64,000 nt of DNA. It comes from an uncultured Ruminococcus sp. (GTDB taxonomy: Bacteria; Bacillota; Clostridia; Oscillospirales; Ruminococcaceae). Positions 1 through 8,804 of the stretch are shown here, piece after piece (within the stretch, counting starts at the first letter, position 1; each line of letters opens with the position of its first letter). A model generated the notes under the pieces. That model did no database searches, had not been told where the DNA came from, and saw nothing but the letters and a program-made list of their open reading frames with translations. Both the position numbers and the translations under genes were made by a program. The DNA lies in NCBI GenBank assembly GCA_947345935.1, contig CAMZZN010000007.1, positions 1-64,000 on the forward strand, read 5' to 3'.

Positions 1-48
1 AAATTATTTCAGACGTGAAATTATACTCCCGAAAACATAACGGCTAAA

Positions 49-73
49 AAGGGCGATTACGCCCTTATTTTTA
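49..73 (+). terminator. Hairpin followed by T-rich tract upstream of the terminase genes
   Basis: A 7-bp stem (AAGGGCG / CGCCCTT) with an ATTA loop is followed directly by ATTTTTAT. It should separate early from late phage transcription. The tail of the hairpin (CTTATTTTTATACC, 64-77) recurs exactly at 5298-5311 after another hairpin. Confidence 0.6.
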
Positions 74-107
74 TACCAGAATTTTATACTTGAAAGGAAG
101 TGGAACA

Positions 108-458
108 GTGAGCAGTATAAAAAAGAAAAGTCTGAAATCTCTTGCGGAAGGACTTTCTAAATTTGAGGATGGCAGAAATGCCGTAAAAAACTCCGATTTT
201 ACCGACCTGAAATCATTCATAAAAGACTATCTGAATACTCCCGATCCAAAGCGGCGCAGGAAGCTTGCCGAAGAGTTCCGGAAACGTCATCTGGAGCTTT
301 ATACATTTATAAAGGAAAATCCCGACCTTATTTCCGCTGAGACTGAAATAACCAAAACCGTTCAAGCTGCGCTTTCGGGGGAAGCTCCGGAGGCTGATAA
401 CAGGCAGCTTACCAATCTGCTTGAAACGATAGGAGCGAGTGCAAGTGATATTCAATAA
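108..458 (+). CDS. Putative terminase small subunit
   Basis: This 116-residue, charged, helix-rich protein directly precedes the large terminase gene and overlaps it. Position and size fit the small terminase subunit, which recognises phage DNA at the packaging site. I do not recognise a specific family motif, so the call rests on synteny. GTG at 108 is preferred because AAAGGAAGTGG lies just upstream; a TTG at 90 would sit before that site. No transmembrane segment is visible. Confidence 0.55.
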   Translation: MSSIKKKSLKSLAEGLSKFEDGRNAVKNSDFTDLKSFIKDYLNTPDPKRRRKLAEEFRKRHLELYTFIKENPDLISAETEITKTVQAALSGEAPEADNRQLTNLLETIGASASDIQ

Positions 459-1689
459 ATTTTCACCAAAACAGGTAAAATCTATGCTCTGGTGGAAGCT
501 GCCGGAAACGTGCGGATGCGACGCTGTGATCTGCGACGGCTCGGTGCGTTCCGGAAAATCGCTGTCAATGACCATAGGATTCATATTATGGAGCTGCTCT
601 GAGTTCAGCGGTCAGACCTTTGCCGTCTGCGGAAAAACGGCAGGATCTATCCAGAGAAACGTTATACTTCCCATGCAGCAGTGGCTGGAGGGGATAGCGA
701 AAATCAGTCTGAAATTAAGCAAAAGCTGCTTTGACGTAACGGTAAACGGCAATACAAATCGTTATTACTTCTTTGGCGGTAAGGACGAAAGTTCATATAT
801 GCTGATCCAAGGCATGACGCTTGCCGGAGTTATGTTTGACGAGGTCGCTCTGATGCCGAAATCCTTTGTAGAACAGGCTCTCGCACGATGCTCCGTCAAG
901 GGTTCAAGATTCTGGTTCAACTGCAATCCGGATTCCCCGATGCATTGGTTCTACAGGGAGTGGATTCTGAAATCATCAAAGAAAAATGCAGCGTATCTGC
1001 ACTTCACAATGGAGGATAACTATTCCCTTGATCCGGCAGTTAAAAAACGTTATGAAAGCCTGTATACCGGAGTTTTCAAGGAGCGTTACATTGACGGTAA
1101 ATGGTGCGTTACCGAGGGAATCGTTTACGATTGCTGGAAAGACGAATATATTATTGACGATTTTAAAGCTCCTGATTTTTGTCAGTGGTATATCAGCATG
1201 GACTACGGAACAGTCAATCCCTGCTCTATGGGACTATGGTGCGTTACAGACGATACGGCTGTCCGTGTGGCAGAGTATTATTATGACAGCCGCAAGGAAA
1301 AACGCTCCCGAACAGACGAGGAGCATTATGCGGAGCTTGAAAAGCTTGCCGGAACTGTTGGTATAGACGATATCCAGGCTGTGATCGTTGATCCATCGGC
1401 GGCAAGCTTTATCGAGTGCATACGCCGCCATGGAAGATTCAACGTCCGTAAGGCGAACAACGACGTTCTGAGCGGTATCAGGCGGACTTCTACGCTTATC
1501 AAAGCCGGAATGCTCCGGGTACATAAGGACTGTCAGGGATTTCTTAACGAAGTAAAGCTGTACCGCTGGGATGAAAAATCCCCTGTTGACAGCGTTATCA
1601 AGGAAAACGACCACGCTATGGACGATACGAGATACCTTGTGAATACTGTTCTGAAAAATACGATTTTAAGGAGTATAGGAGGCGAATAA
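445..1689 (+). CDS. terL: Phage terminase large subunit
   Basis: This is the motor ATPase and nuclease that packages DNA into the procapsid. Walker A (GSVRSGKS) lies at about residues 32-39 and a Walker B-like GVMFDEVALMP near residue 130. The C-terminal RNase H-like nuclease shows ISMDYGTVNP near residue 250 and a second acidic motif (VIVDPSAASF). The 414-residue length matches the PBSX/Terminase_3 type. GTG at 445 is preferred over GTG at 439 because AGGAG at 431 is then about 9 bases away. It overlaps the end of the preceding gene. Confidence 0.93.
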   Translation: MIFNKFSPKQVKSMLWWKLPETCGCDAVICDGSVRSGKSLSMTIGFILWSCSEFSGQTFAVCGKTAGSIQRNVILPMQQWLEGIAKISLKLSKSCFDVTVNGNTNRYYFFGGKDESSYMLIQGMTLAGVMFDEVALMPKSFVEQALARCSVKGSRFWFNCNPDSPMHWFYREWILKSSKKNAAYLHFTMEDNYSLDPAVKKRYESLYTGVFKERYIDGKWCVTEGIVYDCWKDEYIIDDFKAPDFCQWYISMDYGTVNPCSMGLWCVTDDTAVRVAEYYYDSRKEKRSRTDEEHYAELEKLAGTVGIDDIQAVIVDPSAASFIECIRRHGRFNVRKANNDVLSGIRRTSTLIKAGMLRVHKDCQGFLNEVKLYRWDEKSPVDSVIKENDHAMDDTRYLVNTVLKNTILRSIGGE

Positions 1690-1690
1690 A

Positions 1691-3058
1691 GTGATTCCGA
1701 TATCAGAGATCCAGGCGGCAGGCTACAGAGTGGCTGTAAGCGATGAAATGATCAACAGAATCCGAGAATGGGGTGAAATTTATGAAAATAAAGCTCCCTG
1801 GCTTCAGAGCGATTTTGAGAAGCGCATCACCTCGCTGGAGCTTCCAGCCGGAATCGCTTCGGAGCTTACTCGCCTTATTTTGTATAAAGGCAAATCGTGG
1901 GTAACTTCTAAAGGCGGCGTTACTGAAAATCCACGTTCCCAGTGGCTTCAAAAGCAGTATTCCGTATTCATGAAAGGGCTGCGTCCCGAACTGGAACTTG
2001 CCTGCGCCGTGGGCGGTATGGTTTTCAAGCCGTATATCGTTAACAGCCGAATATATGTCGACACGATTGCAAACGACAGATTTATTCCATGCGCATTCGA
2101 TCTTGAAGGAAACATAACCGAGACGGTTTTCTTGTCCACGGCGGTGATCGGAAATAAATACTACACTCGTCTTGAATGTCATTCGTGGAAATCCGATTCA
2201 AGATACGAAATAACAAACAGAGTTTTTTCGTCAAACACAAGCGGCAGCTTGGGAACGGAATGCGATTTTTCGGAAGTTCCGCAATGGTCGGGAATTGAAA
2301 AAACACATTCGTTCAAGAATATAGAGCAGCCGCTTTTTGCTTATTTCAAGCTCCCTATAGCCAATAATATCGACAGAAATTCCACAATGGGAATATCCTG
2401 TTTCTCACGTTCGGTCAATCAGATCAGACAAGCTGACGAGCAGTGGGAACGGATAATGTGGGAGTTCCAAGGCTCGGAACTTGCTGTAATGGCTGAATCG
2501 GGAATGTTCCGGATCGTAAAGGGTGAAACGGATATTCCCAGCGGCAATAAACGTCTTTACAGAATTTTTCAGGACAGGGATTCTAAAGATTTGTTCAAGG
2601 AATTTGCTCCGAGCATTCGTGACAACTCGCTTTTCAACGGACTTAACAGAATTTTTCAGCGAATAGAATTCAACTGCGGTCTTGCATACGGCACGCTGTC
2701 AGATCCTCAGACTGTTGAAAAGACAGCCGAAGAAGTCAGAGGAAGCAAGCAGCGTTCGCTGACGTATATTCAGAACATACAAGAAGCTCTTCAGGATTCT
2801 CTCCAGCACCTCATATATGCGCTTAACGCTTATGCGGATATTTGTGAACTTTCGCCGTCGGGAGAATATGAAACGGTGTTCGAGTGGGGCGACGGCGTTA
2901 CGGAGGACAGAGATAAAGAATTTTCAAGACGTTTGCAGCTTGTAACAGCCGGAAAGCTAAAAACAGAAAAGTTTCTTGCGTGGTATTTTGGCTGCTCGGA
3001 GGAAAAAGCGAAGGAATATATGCCGGATTCCGCTCCGCTTTTCGGCGGTGATATTTAA
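1691..3058 (+). CDS. Phage portal protein
   Basis: This 455-residue protein lies between terminase and minor capsid genes, the invariant position of the portal, which forms the dodecameric DNA channel at one capsid vertex. Length and mixed alpha/beta composition suit the SPP1 gp6-type portal. Translation starts at GTG 1691 after an AGGAGG site at about 1677. Its TAA stop shares one base with the next ATG (TAATG), implying translational coupling. Confidence 0.85.
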   Translation: MIPISEIQAAGYRVAVSDEMINRIREWGEIYENKAPWLQSDFEKRITSLELPAGIASELTRLILYKGKSWVTSKGGVTENPRSQWLQKQYSVFMKGLRPELELACAVGGMVFKPYIVNSRIYVDTIANDRFIPCAFDLEGNITETVFLSTAVIGNKYYTRLECHSWKSDSRYEITNRVFSSNTSGSLGTECDFSEVPQWSGIEKTHSFKNIEQPLFAYFKLPIANNIDRNSTMGISCFSRSVNQIRQADEQWERIMWEFQGSELAVMAESGMFRIVKGETDIPSGNKRLYRIFQDRDSKDLFKEFAPSIRDNSLFNGLNRIFQRIEFNCGLAYGTLSDPQTVEKTAEEVRGSKQRSLTYIQNIQEALQDSLQHLIYALNAYADICELSPSGEYETVFEWGDGVTEDRDKEFSRRLQLVTAGKLKTEKFLAWYFGCSEEKAKEYMPDSAPLFGGDI

Positions 3059-4962
3059 TGCTTTCGCCGGAATATTACAGCCGTCTGACCGACGATCTGA
3101 TAAAGCTGTACGCCGATCTCGACAATGCTATAATCAGCGATATTGTCCGCAGGATCGTGAAAAACGGCGAAATGACCGAAACCGCAAAATGGCAGGCAAA
3201 GCAGCTTCAGGAGTCGGGAATGGTTTACGATGACGTTATTGCAGAGATCGCAAGCCGCACCGATGCGACACAGAATCATATCAGGACGCTTTTTGAAGAC
3301 GCAGGCGTAGAATCGGTAAAAAACGATAATATCCGTTATCGTGAAGCTGGTCTTGAGGGGATAATAAAGCTTTCTCCGGCGGCGATGCAGACTCTTAATG
3401 CCGGATACGTGAAATGCTCCGGCGACCTCGGCAACCTTACGCTTACAACAGCGAACACGTCTCAGCAAGCCTACATAACCGCCTGTAACAACGCATATAT
3501 GCAGATATCAAGCGGTGCGTTTGATTACAACACGGCGATAAGAAACGCCGTCAAGGCTGCCGCTTCTGACGGAACGGAAGTACTTTATCCGTCGGGGCAC
3601 AGAGATAAGCTTGACGTTGCGGTCAGGCGCAGCGTTCTTACCGGAATCGGTCAGACCTGCCGTCAGCTCTCGCTTATCAACGCTCAGGAAATGGGATGCG
3701 ATCTCATGGAGATAACGGCTCATTCCAACGCACGTCCCTCTCACGCAGAGTGGCAGGGACAGCTTGTGAGTTTATCCGGACGAAAGGGATATTTATCGCT
3801 GAAAGATATAGGCTACGGCACTGGAGACGGATTTGGCGGCTGGAACTGCCGTCACGACTGGTATCCGTTTTTTGAGGGAATAAGCGTCAGAAATTACAGC
3901 GATGAACGTCTGCGTGAAATGAACGCTAAAAATATCGAGTACAACGGCGAGAAATATACAGAGTACGAAATATCGCAGATGCAGCGTAAATTCGAGCGCA
4001 ATATCCGCAGCCTGAAACGTGAGGCTGTCGCTTACGATACGGCTCGCAGCAATGCTCCGGACGATGTTCTTAAACAGCGGTTTTCGGACGATTTTACGGC
4101 GGTTTCCGTAAAGCTGAAGAACAAGGAACATCAGCTCGGTGACTTCCTCGAAAAGACAGGTCAGCTCCCCGATAACGCACGTACTCAGGTTCTTGGTTTC
4201 GGCAGGAGCACGGCTCAGAAAGCTGTTTGGGCGAATAGAAAATCAAAAACTTCATCTGATTTATCAAAGCCTATTGACAAAACTGCAAAAAATGGTATAA
4301 TTAATGAAAAAAGGTTTATTCGTCCTCAAAAAGCATTACCGGATGATTATGTTTCAGTTTTGAAAAATAAATATAATTCTGGAACAGGTATCGCAAAAAA
4401 GGTATATGATAAATTTGTTCCCGATGGCGGTGCAGTCGCTGATATTTATTGGAAGGGAACAGCTCATCACTCCGGAAGAGACCATAAGGTTTATCTTGAT
4501 GTTGCGCAGGATATAATAAATAAACGTGGATCAGGCACAACTTGGTTTCATGAACATGGGCATTATGTTGACTATGATAATAATTATATAAGCCGTTCGG
4601 AATCATTCCTGAACGCTTTGAGAAATGATGTAAAAGCTTATGAAAAGCAGTGCAAAAAAGAAAATAATTTCTTATCTGTAAAAAGCGCAAGAGATAAAAT
4701 TGCCGATGAATTCTGTAATTCGTTTCATTCAACTCATTCGATACAAGATATTTACGGCGGTGTTTATAAAAAACGATACAGAAGTGATTTGTACGGTCAC
4801 AGAGCTGAATACTGGAAATCTCACGGTGATTATGGAGTTTGTCTGGAAGCCTTTGCGCATATGTTTGAAGCTTCATTTACTCCGGAAAAACAAGAATTAA
4901 TGCAAAAATATCTTCCTACTGCATGGGAAGAATTTAAAAATATGTTAGGAGGAATTGTTTGA
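3058..4962 (+). CDS. Phage minor capsid protein with C-terminal zinc-peptidase-like domain
   Basis: The first 370 or so residues resemble phage minor capsid protein 2 (capsid morphogenesis proteins next to the portal). After a low-complexity joint near residue 390-420 the protein changes character: residues 420-634 are a separate domain with an HEHGH motif at 498-502 (HExxH) and a downstream LEAFAH motif whose Glu597 could be the third zinc ligand. This is the zincin pattern. The DNA becomes visibly more AT-rich from about 4230, suggesting that the tail domain was swapped in. Known minor capsid proteins carry assorted enzyme or toxin tails; activity here is inferred. The stop overlaps the next start by one base. 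Confidence 0.82.
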   Translation: MLSPEYYSRLTDDLIKLYADLDNAIISDIVRRIVKNGEMTETAKWQAKQLQESGMVYDDVIAEIASRTDATQNHIRTLFEDAGVESVKNDNIRYREAGLEGIIKLSPAAMQTLNAGYVKCSGDLGNLTLTTANTSQQAYITACNNAYMQISSGAFDYNTAIRNAVKAAASDGTEVLYPSGHRDKLDVAVRRSVLTGIGQTCRQLSLINAQEMGCDLMEITAHSNARPSHAEWQGQLVSLSGRKGYLSLKDIGYGTGDGFGGWNCRHDWYPFFEGISVRNYSDERLREMNAKNIEYNGEKYTEYEISQMQRKFERNIRSLKREAVAYDTARSNAPDDVLKQRFSDDFTAVSVKLKNKEHQLGDFLEKTGQLPDNARTQVLGFGRSTAQKAVWANRKSKTSSDLSKPIDKTAKNGIINEKRFIRPQKALPDDYVSVLKNKYNSGTGIAKKVYDKFVPDGGAVADIYWKGTAHHSGRDHKVYLDVAQDIINKRGSGTTWFHEHGHYVDYDNNYISRSESFLNALRNDVKAYEKQCKKENNFLSVKSARDKIADEFCNSFHSTHSIQDIYGGVYKKRYRSDLYGHRAEYWKSHGDYGVCLEAFAHMFEASFTPEKQELMQKYLPTAWEEFKNMLGGIV

Positions 4963-5222
4963 TGTTAAATAAAATTGATTCATCGATCTGCATCGAATGT
5001 CTGAAAGCTTATAACAAACAATATCCAAAGGATAACTGCGCTATTGATGAAGGCGTCGGCGATATTATGATAGAATCGTGCAACGGTAGTTTATATATAC
5101 CGCCGGAAAACGAAACAAAAGAATCATTCATTGATCGTCTTAAGCGCAGCAAAGCGATCGGCGAAAATTTATTTTATAAGGAATGGTTATCTATTGAATA
5201 TCCTGACGACTGCGACTGTTAG
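4962..5222 (+). CDS. Small acidic protein, possible partner of the upstream peptidase domain
   Basis: This 86-residue acidic protein of unknown family has N-terminal CxxC and C-terminal CDC cysteines. It starts at ATG 4962 with AGGAGG at 4947-4952 and overlaps the stop of the minor capsid gene by one base. Like the adjacent peptidase domain it is AT-rich relative to the flanking head genes, so the two were probably acquired together. An inhibitor or immunity role for the peptidase is possible but unproven; it could also be a structural accessory. Confidence 0.6.
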   Translation: MLNKIDSSICIECLKAYNKQYPKDNCAIDEGVGDIMIESCNGSLYIPPENETKESFIDRLKRSKAIGENLFYKEWLSIEYPDDCDC

Positions 5223-5234
5223 TTTAATCTGCTT

Positions 5235-5264
5235 AAAAACGCTCTGTAAAGGGCGTTTTTTCAA
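5235..5264 (+). terminator. Rho-independent terminator after the minor capsid module
   Basis: AAAAACGC and GCGTTTTT form an 8-bp stem around a ten-base loop, ending in a run of T. It lies 12 bases after the stop at 5222 and marks the end of the AT-rich inserted module. Confidence 0.65.
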
Positions 5265-5280
5265 TAATAAAATACTGATA

Positions 5281-5311
5281 AAATAGACCGTAGGGTCTTA
5301 TTTTTATACCC
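5281..5311 (+). other. Second hairpin with T-rich tail shared with position 64
   Basis: AGACC and GGTCT pair around a four-base loop and are followed by TATTTTTATACC. The 14-base tail CTTATTTTTATACC at 5298-5311 is identical to 64-77, also just before a head gene. It may be a phage terminator, a processing site or a late regulatory signal. Confidence 0.45.
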
Positions 5312-5335
5312 CAAATCAAACAGGAGGTCAGAATT

Positions 5336-5863
5336 ATGATTGACAAGAAATTTCTGGAGAGCCTTGGAATCACCGAAAAAGAGACTGTCGATAAGATCGT
5401 CGCAGAATACGGAAACGACATCAAGGCGGAAAAGGATGCAGCGGAAACGCTGAAAACTCAGCTTTCGGAAGCCAATACCCAGATCGAAAGCTTCAAGAGC
5501 ATGGACGTTGAAACTATCAAAAAATCCGCAGAGGACTGGGAAGCGAAGTACAAAAAGTCCGAAGCCGACAGAGCTGCTTTCGAGCACAGGACTAAGGTCA
5601 GCGGCATTGTCAAGGGGCTGAAGCTCAGGGACGATATTTACGAGAATTATCTCACAAATGCGCTCATCGAAAAGGAGCTTAAATTCGACGGCGACAAGCT
5701 GATCGGCGGCGATGATATCATCAACGCTTTCAAAGAATCGCATCCGGACGCTTTTATAACCGATAAACCGCAGGTCGATATGGGCGGCAACACAAAGGGA
5801 GCTCCACTCGGAAGCAGCGGTTTCAGCTTTAATTTTGAGGGCGTTCGTCCTCGCACAAAGTAA
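5336..5863 (+). CDS. Phage scaffolding protein (GP20-like)
   Basis: This 175-residue, highly charged protein has a long heptad-rich helix from about residue 25 to 95, then a short globular part and a Gly/Ser-rich tail. It matches phage minor structural GP20-type scaffolds, which template capsid assembly and leave the head. It sits directly before the major capsid gene. A strong CAGGAGG site precedes the ATG. Confidence 0.85.
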   Translation: MIDKKFLESLGITEKETVDKIVAEYGNDIKAEKDAAETLKTQLSEANTQIESFKSMDVETIKKSAEDWEAKYKKSEADRAAFEHRTKVSGIVKGLKLRDDIYENYLTNALIEKELKFDGDKLIGGDDIINAFKESHPDAFITDKPQVDMGGNTKGAPLGSSGFSFNFEGVRPRTK

Positions 5864-5878
5864 CAGGAGGTAAATGTT

Positions 5879-6787
5879 ATGAGTATTAATTATGCAGAAC
5901 AGTATTCTTCGGCTCTGGCTAATGCATACCCTTATGTGCTTAACTTCGGCGCACTCTGGAGTACGGAAAATTCATCAAAATACAAAGTTGTAGACGCTAA
6001 AACCATAAAGATACCCAATCTTTCCACGGGCGGCAGAACTGACGGCAGCAGGGAATCGATTGCGGAATTCACACGAAATTTCGATAACGATTGGGAAACA
6101 AAAACGCTTTCTCATCACCGTATGTGGCAGACTCTGGCTCATCCGAAAGATATCGACGAAACGAATCAGGTCGCTTCTATTCAAAATCTCACCAAAACCA
6201 TGAACGAAACCCAGAAGTTTCCGGAAATGGACGCTTACCTTATTTCTCAGCTTTATACGCTCAGAAATGCGCAGGAAGCTTTTGTTCCGATTGTCAAGGA
6301 TTCTCTTACAAAAGATAACGTGCTGGCGAAATTCGATGAAATGATGGCTGAAATGGACGAAGCCCTTGTTCCTATTCAGGGAAGAAAGCTTTATGTCGAT
6401 ACATACACCAAAAAGCTTATCGACAATGCAACAGAGCTTGCGCTTCGCAGAACGACAGGTACAAAAAATATTGACAGAACAATTTCCCGTATCGACGAAG
6501 TCGAGATCATACCCGTTCCGACAAAGCTGATGAAAACAAAATACAGCTTTGCAAAAGGCTGGGAGGTTGAAGCGGACGCTCTTCAGATCAAAATGTTCCT
6601 TGTTCATCCGTCCTGCGTCCTTCCGATAGTTTCGTACGAATTTGCTGAACTCCAGCCGCCTTCAGCTATGTCTCAGGGCAAATACGTTTATTACGAAGAA
6701 AGCTTTGAGGACGTGTTTATACTCAATAAAAAATACAAGGGTATACAGATGATCGTTGAAGCTGCATCCGGCGGAGGAACGGAATGA
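5879..6787 (+). CDS. Major capsid protein
   Basis: This 302-residue protein follows the scaffold gene, the usual place of the HK97-fold major capsid protein. It lacks membrane segments, and its length fits a capsid subunit without a delta domain, consistent with the separate scaffold gene. An AGGAGG site at 5863-5872 precedes ATG 5879. Its TGA overlaps the ATG of the next gene (ATGA). Confidence 0.85.
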   Translation: MSINYAEQYSSALANAYPYVLNFGALWSTENSSKYKVVDAKTIKIPNLSTGGRTDGSRESIAEFTRNFDNDWETKTLSHHRMWQTLAHPKDIDETNQVASIQNLTKTMNETQKFPEMDAYLISQLYTLRNAQEAFVPIVKDSLTKDNVLAKFDEMMAEMDEALVPIQGRKLYVDTYTKKLIDNATELALRRTTGTKNIDRTISRIDEVEIIPVPTKLMKTKYSFAKGWEVEADALQIKMFLVHPSCVLPIVSYEFAELQPPSAMSQGKYVYYEESFEDVFILNKKYKGIQMIVEAASGGGTE

Positions 6788-7137
6788 TCTACGCCGATTA
6801 TCGATATTATAAGGAACAGTTCTGCGGTAAACTGATACCGCAGGACGATTTTTTGTACTTTGCGGCAAGAGCGTCGGAATACATCAACTGGCAGACTTTC
6901 GGCAGGCTTGAAGCCGGAGTTCCGGAGGAATACGATACAAAGGTTAAAAAATGCTGCTGCGCTCTTGCCGAATTGGAGTATAAATTTGAGCAGAACGGGG
7001 ATATATCGTCCGAGAAAAACGGCAATTATTCAGTTACTTATGCGAAAAAGAGCGACAGCTCGCACAACGCTGAAAAAAGCCGTATTATCGCCGTGTATCT
7101 TGGTAATACCGGGCTGCTTTACAGAGGAGTTGATTAG
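6784..7137 (+). CDS. Head-tail connector protein
   Basis: This 117-residue, mainly helical protein carries the opening pattern typical of gp6/gp15-type adaptors (tyrosine-rich start, then helices). It follows the major capsid gene with a four-base overlap. Such adaptors extend the portal channel and dock the tail. A CCC run near residue 58 is unusual for the family but its meaning is unknown. Confidence 0.7.
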   Translation: MIYADYRYYKEQFCGKLIPQDDFLYFAARASEYINWQTFGRLEAGVPEEYDTKVKKCCCALAELEYKFEQNGDISSEKNGNYSVTYAKKSDSSHNAEKSRIIAVYLGNTGLLYRGVD

Positions 7138-7461
7138 ATGTTCACCAACAGAAAAGGCTGCACTATCTACGAAAAAACAGTGCAGAACCGTGCGCCGACA
7201 TATATCAGGCACACAACGGGAGAGGTTTATCTGGAGGCTTCTTCAGGTCAGGAAAACGGCTCTGACAGAAAGCCGGACAACGGTATTTTTCTTTCAATTC
7301 CGGAATCATCCCTGAGCTACGTCCCGAAACCCGGAGATCTTCTCGTCTGCGATGTTATCGGCGATGAGCAGCCCCCTGTTACGGCTGTGACGATAACAAA
7401 AGTCGAGGATCGCCGCTATGGTTCTCCCGCTGTCAGGCATATGGAGGTGAATGCGGAATGA
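7138..7461 (+). CDS. Putative head closure / minor capsid protein
   Basis: This 107-residue, beta-rich protein begins on the base after the stop of the preceding gene. Size and order match the stopper (head closure) position of SPP1-like connectors. I see no diagnostic motif, so the call is by synteny. Confidence 0.6.
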   Translation: MFTNRKGCTIYEKTVQNRAPTYIRHTTGEVYLEASSGQENGSDRKPDNGIFLSIPESSLSYVPKPGDLLVCDVIGDEQPPVTAVTITKVEDRRYGSPAVRHMEVNAE

Positions 7462-7817
7462 TGCGGTTTACTGGGATCACATTTGATCCTGACTTCAAAA
7501 AGAGGTCGGAATCTGATTTCAAAAATGCTCAGGAATTCATTGACAGAGAGGTTTTAAGAAGAACTGATCCATATGTTCCATACCGTAACGGAATACTGAA
7601 GGAAAGCGGAAAGCTCGGAACTGTAATCGGTTCTGGAATTGTGGAGTACATCGCTCCATATTCTAAGGATCAATATTACAATAATAAAGGAAAAGGCATA
7701 GACGGACTGAACGCATCCAATGGCTCAAAAGGATTGAGAGGAGCATTCTTTTTTGAAAGGATGAAAGCAGATCACGGTGACGAAATTGAAAAAGGAGCAA
7801 AGGAGAAATTCACATGA
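7458..7817 (+). CDS. Minor capsid protein / tail completion protein (gp10-like)
   Basis: This 119-residue protein has the composition of HK97 gp10-like or minor capsid family proteins: an N-terminal helix with FxREVL, then RTDPYVPYRNG and a Tyr-rich loop. It overlaps both neighbours by four bases. Such proteins complete the head-tail joint. Confidence 0.65.
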   Translation: MMRFTGITFDPDFKKRSESDFKNAQEFIDREVLRRTDPYVPYRNGILKESGKLGTVIGSGIVEYIAPYSKDQYYNNKGKGIDGLNASNGSKGLRGAFFFERMKADHGDEIEKGAKEKFT

Positions 7818-8218
7818 AGCCGATAATCGAATGTATACGAGAGCACATTATGAAATTTCCGGAACTCAAAGACGGAAACCTTATGGTCGATCGTCTGGGC
7901 AGCGAGCCTGTGGAATACGTTGTCGAGCCTGTTCCGTGCAATCCTGTTTACAAAAAATATACCGACGGAAGCTGCATGAAGCAGTTTCTTTTTATTTTTG
8001 CAAGCCGTGAATATTACGGTCAGACCGTTAATCAGAATATTGAAAATCTTGCGTTTTACGAGAATTTTGCCGACTGGATAACAGACGGCGACCTTCCCGA
8101 TCTTGACGGAAGAATCCCGGCATCTCTGGAGGTCGTCACCGGGGGCTACGCTTTTGGCGCCGGAAGCAATACGGCAAGATATCAGATCCAATTGCGCTTG
8201 CTTTACGAGGAGGAATAA
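7814..8218 (+). CDS. Putative tail terminator protein
   Basis: This 134-residue alpha/beta protein sits between the gp10-like gene and the tail tube gene, the usual place for the ring protein that caps the tail tube. It resembles 'minor capsid protein from bacteriophage' entries of Firmicutes phages. It overlaps the preceding gene by four bases. Confidence 0.65.
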   Translation: MKPIIECIREHIMKFPELKDGNLMVDRLGSEPVEYVVEPVPCNPVYKKYTDGSCMKQFLFIFASREYYGQTVNQNIENLAFYENFADWITDGDLPDLDGRIPASLEVVTGGYAFGAGSNTARYQIQLRLLYEEE

Positions 8219-8221
8219 CAA

Positions 8222-8716
8222 ATGTCAGACAAAATAAAAAAATCAATCGTTGCACGTCATAAAAAAGTTGCATTTTATGGAGTTTTAAGCAGCGAACGAA
8301 TAGAAAAATTTCTGAGAATGCCTAAATTCACACAGCTTTCTCAGAGTAAAAATCCTATCGAATACAACCGTCAGTACGTTGACGAGCTTTTTCAGGAAAC
8401 GGATATTACAGGCTATTCTCCGTCGATCTCATACGCTTTTGATCTGCACCGGAACTGCGAGGTTCAGCAGGATATCGTTAATATCACCGACAACGAGCTT
8501 ATCGCAGAGGATGCGGTACGAAATATCGTTATCGTGGACTTGGACGAGGGAACGGCGATAAAACGTGCGTATGCCGTAATTCCGTCAACGGAGGGCGACA
8601 ATATCAACGTATATACCTACTCCGGCACATTCAAGTGCAAGGGAGAAAAAATTCTCGGAACTGCGACCAGCAGCGACGGCTGGCAGACGATAACGTTTAC
8701 CGAAAGTACGGATTAG
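8222..8716 (+). CDS. Major tail (tube) protein
   Basis: This 164-residue beta-rich protein polymerises, by position, into the tail tube. The start follows GAGGAGG and lies three bases after the preceding stop. It ends in TAG at 8714-8716, and the same frame stays open for more than 30 codons afterwards with plausible Ig-like sequence (see findings). Confidence 0.78.
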   Translation: MSDKIKKSIVARHKKVAFYGVLSSERIEKFLRMPKFTQLSQSKNPIEYNRQYVDELFQETDITGYSPSISYAFDLHRNCEVQQDIVNITDNELIAEDAVRNIVIVDLDEGTAIKRAYAVIPSTEGDNINVYTYSGTFKCKGEKILGTATSSDGWQTITFTESTD

Positions 8717-8804
8717 ATATCCGGGGTTTCGGCTCTGGATCTTTCCGATCCGGAGTGCGGCTCCGAAAACGATAACAACAATAAAAATGAGGAGATGAGC
8801 CTTT

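Noticed and set aside
213-584. Minus-strand frame over the terminase genes
   Set aside because: It is the complement of two well-supported phage genes with clear ribosome sites and motifs.
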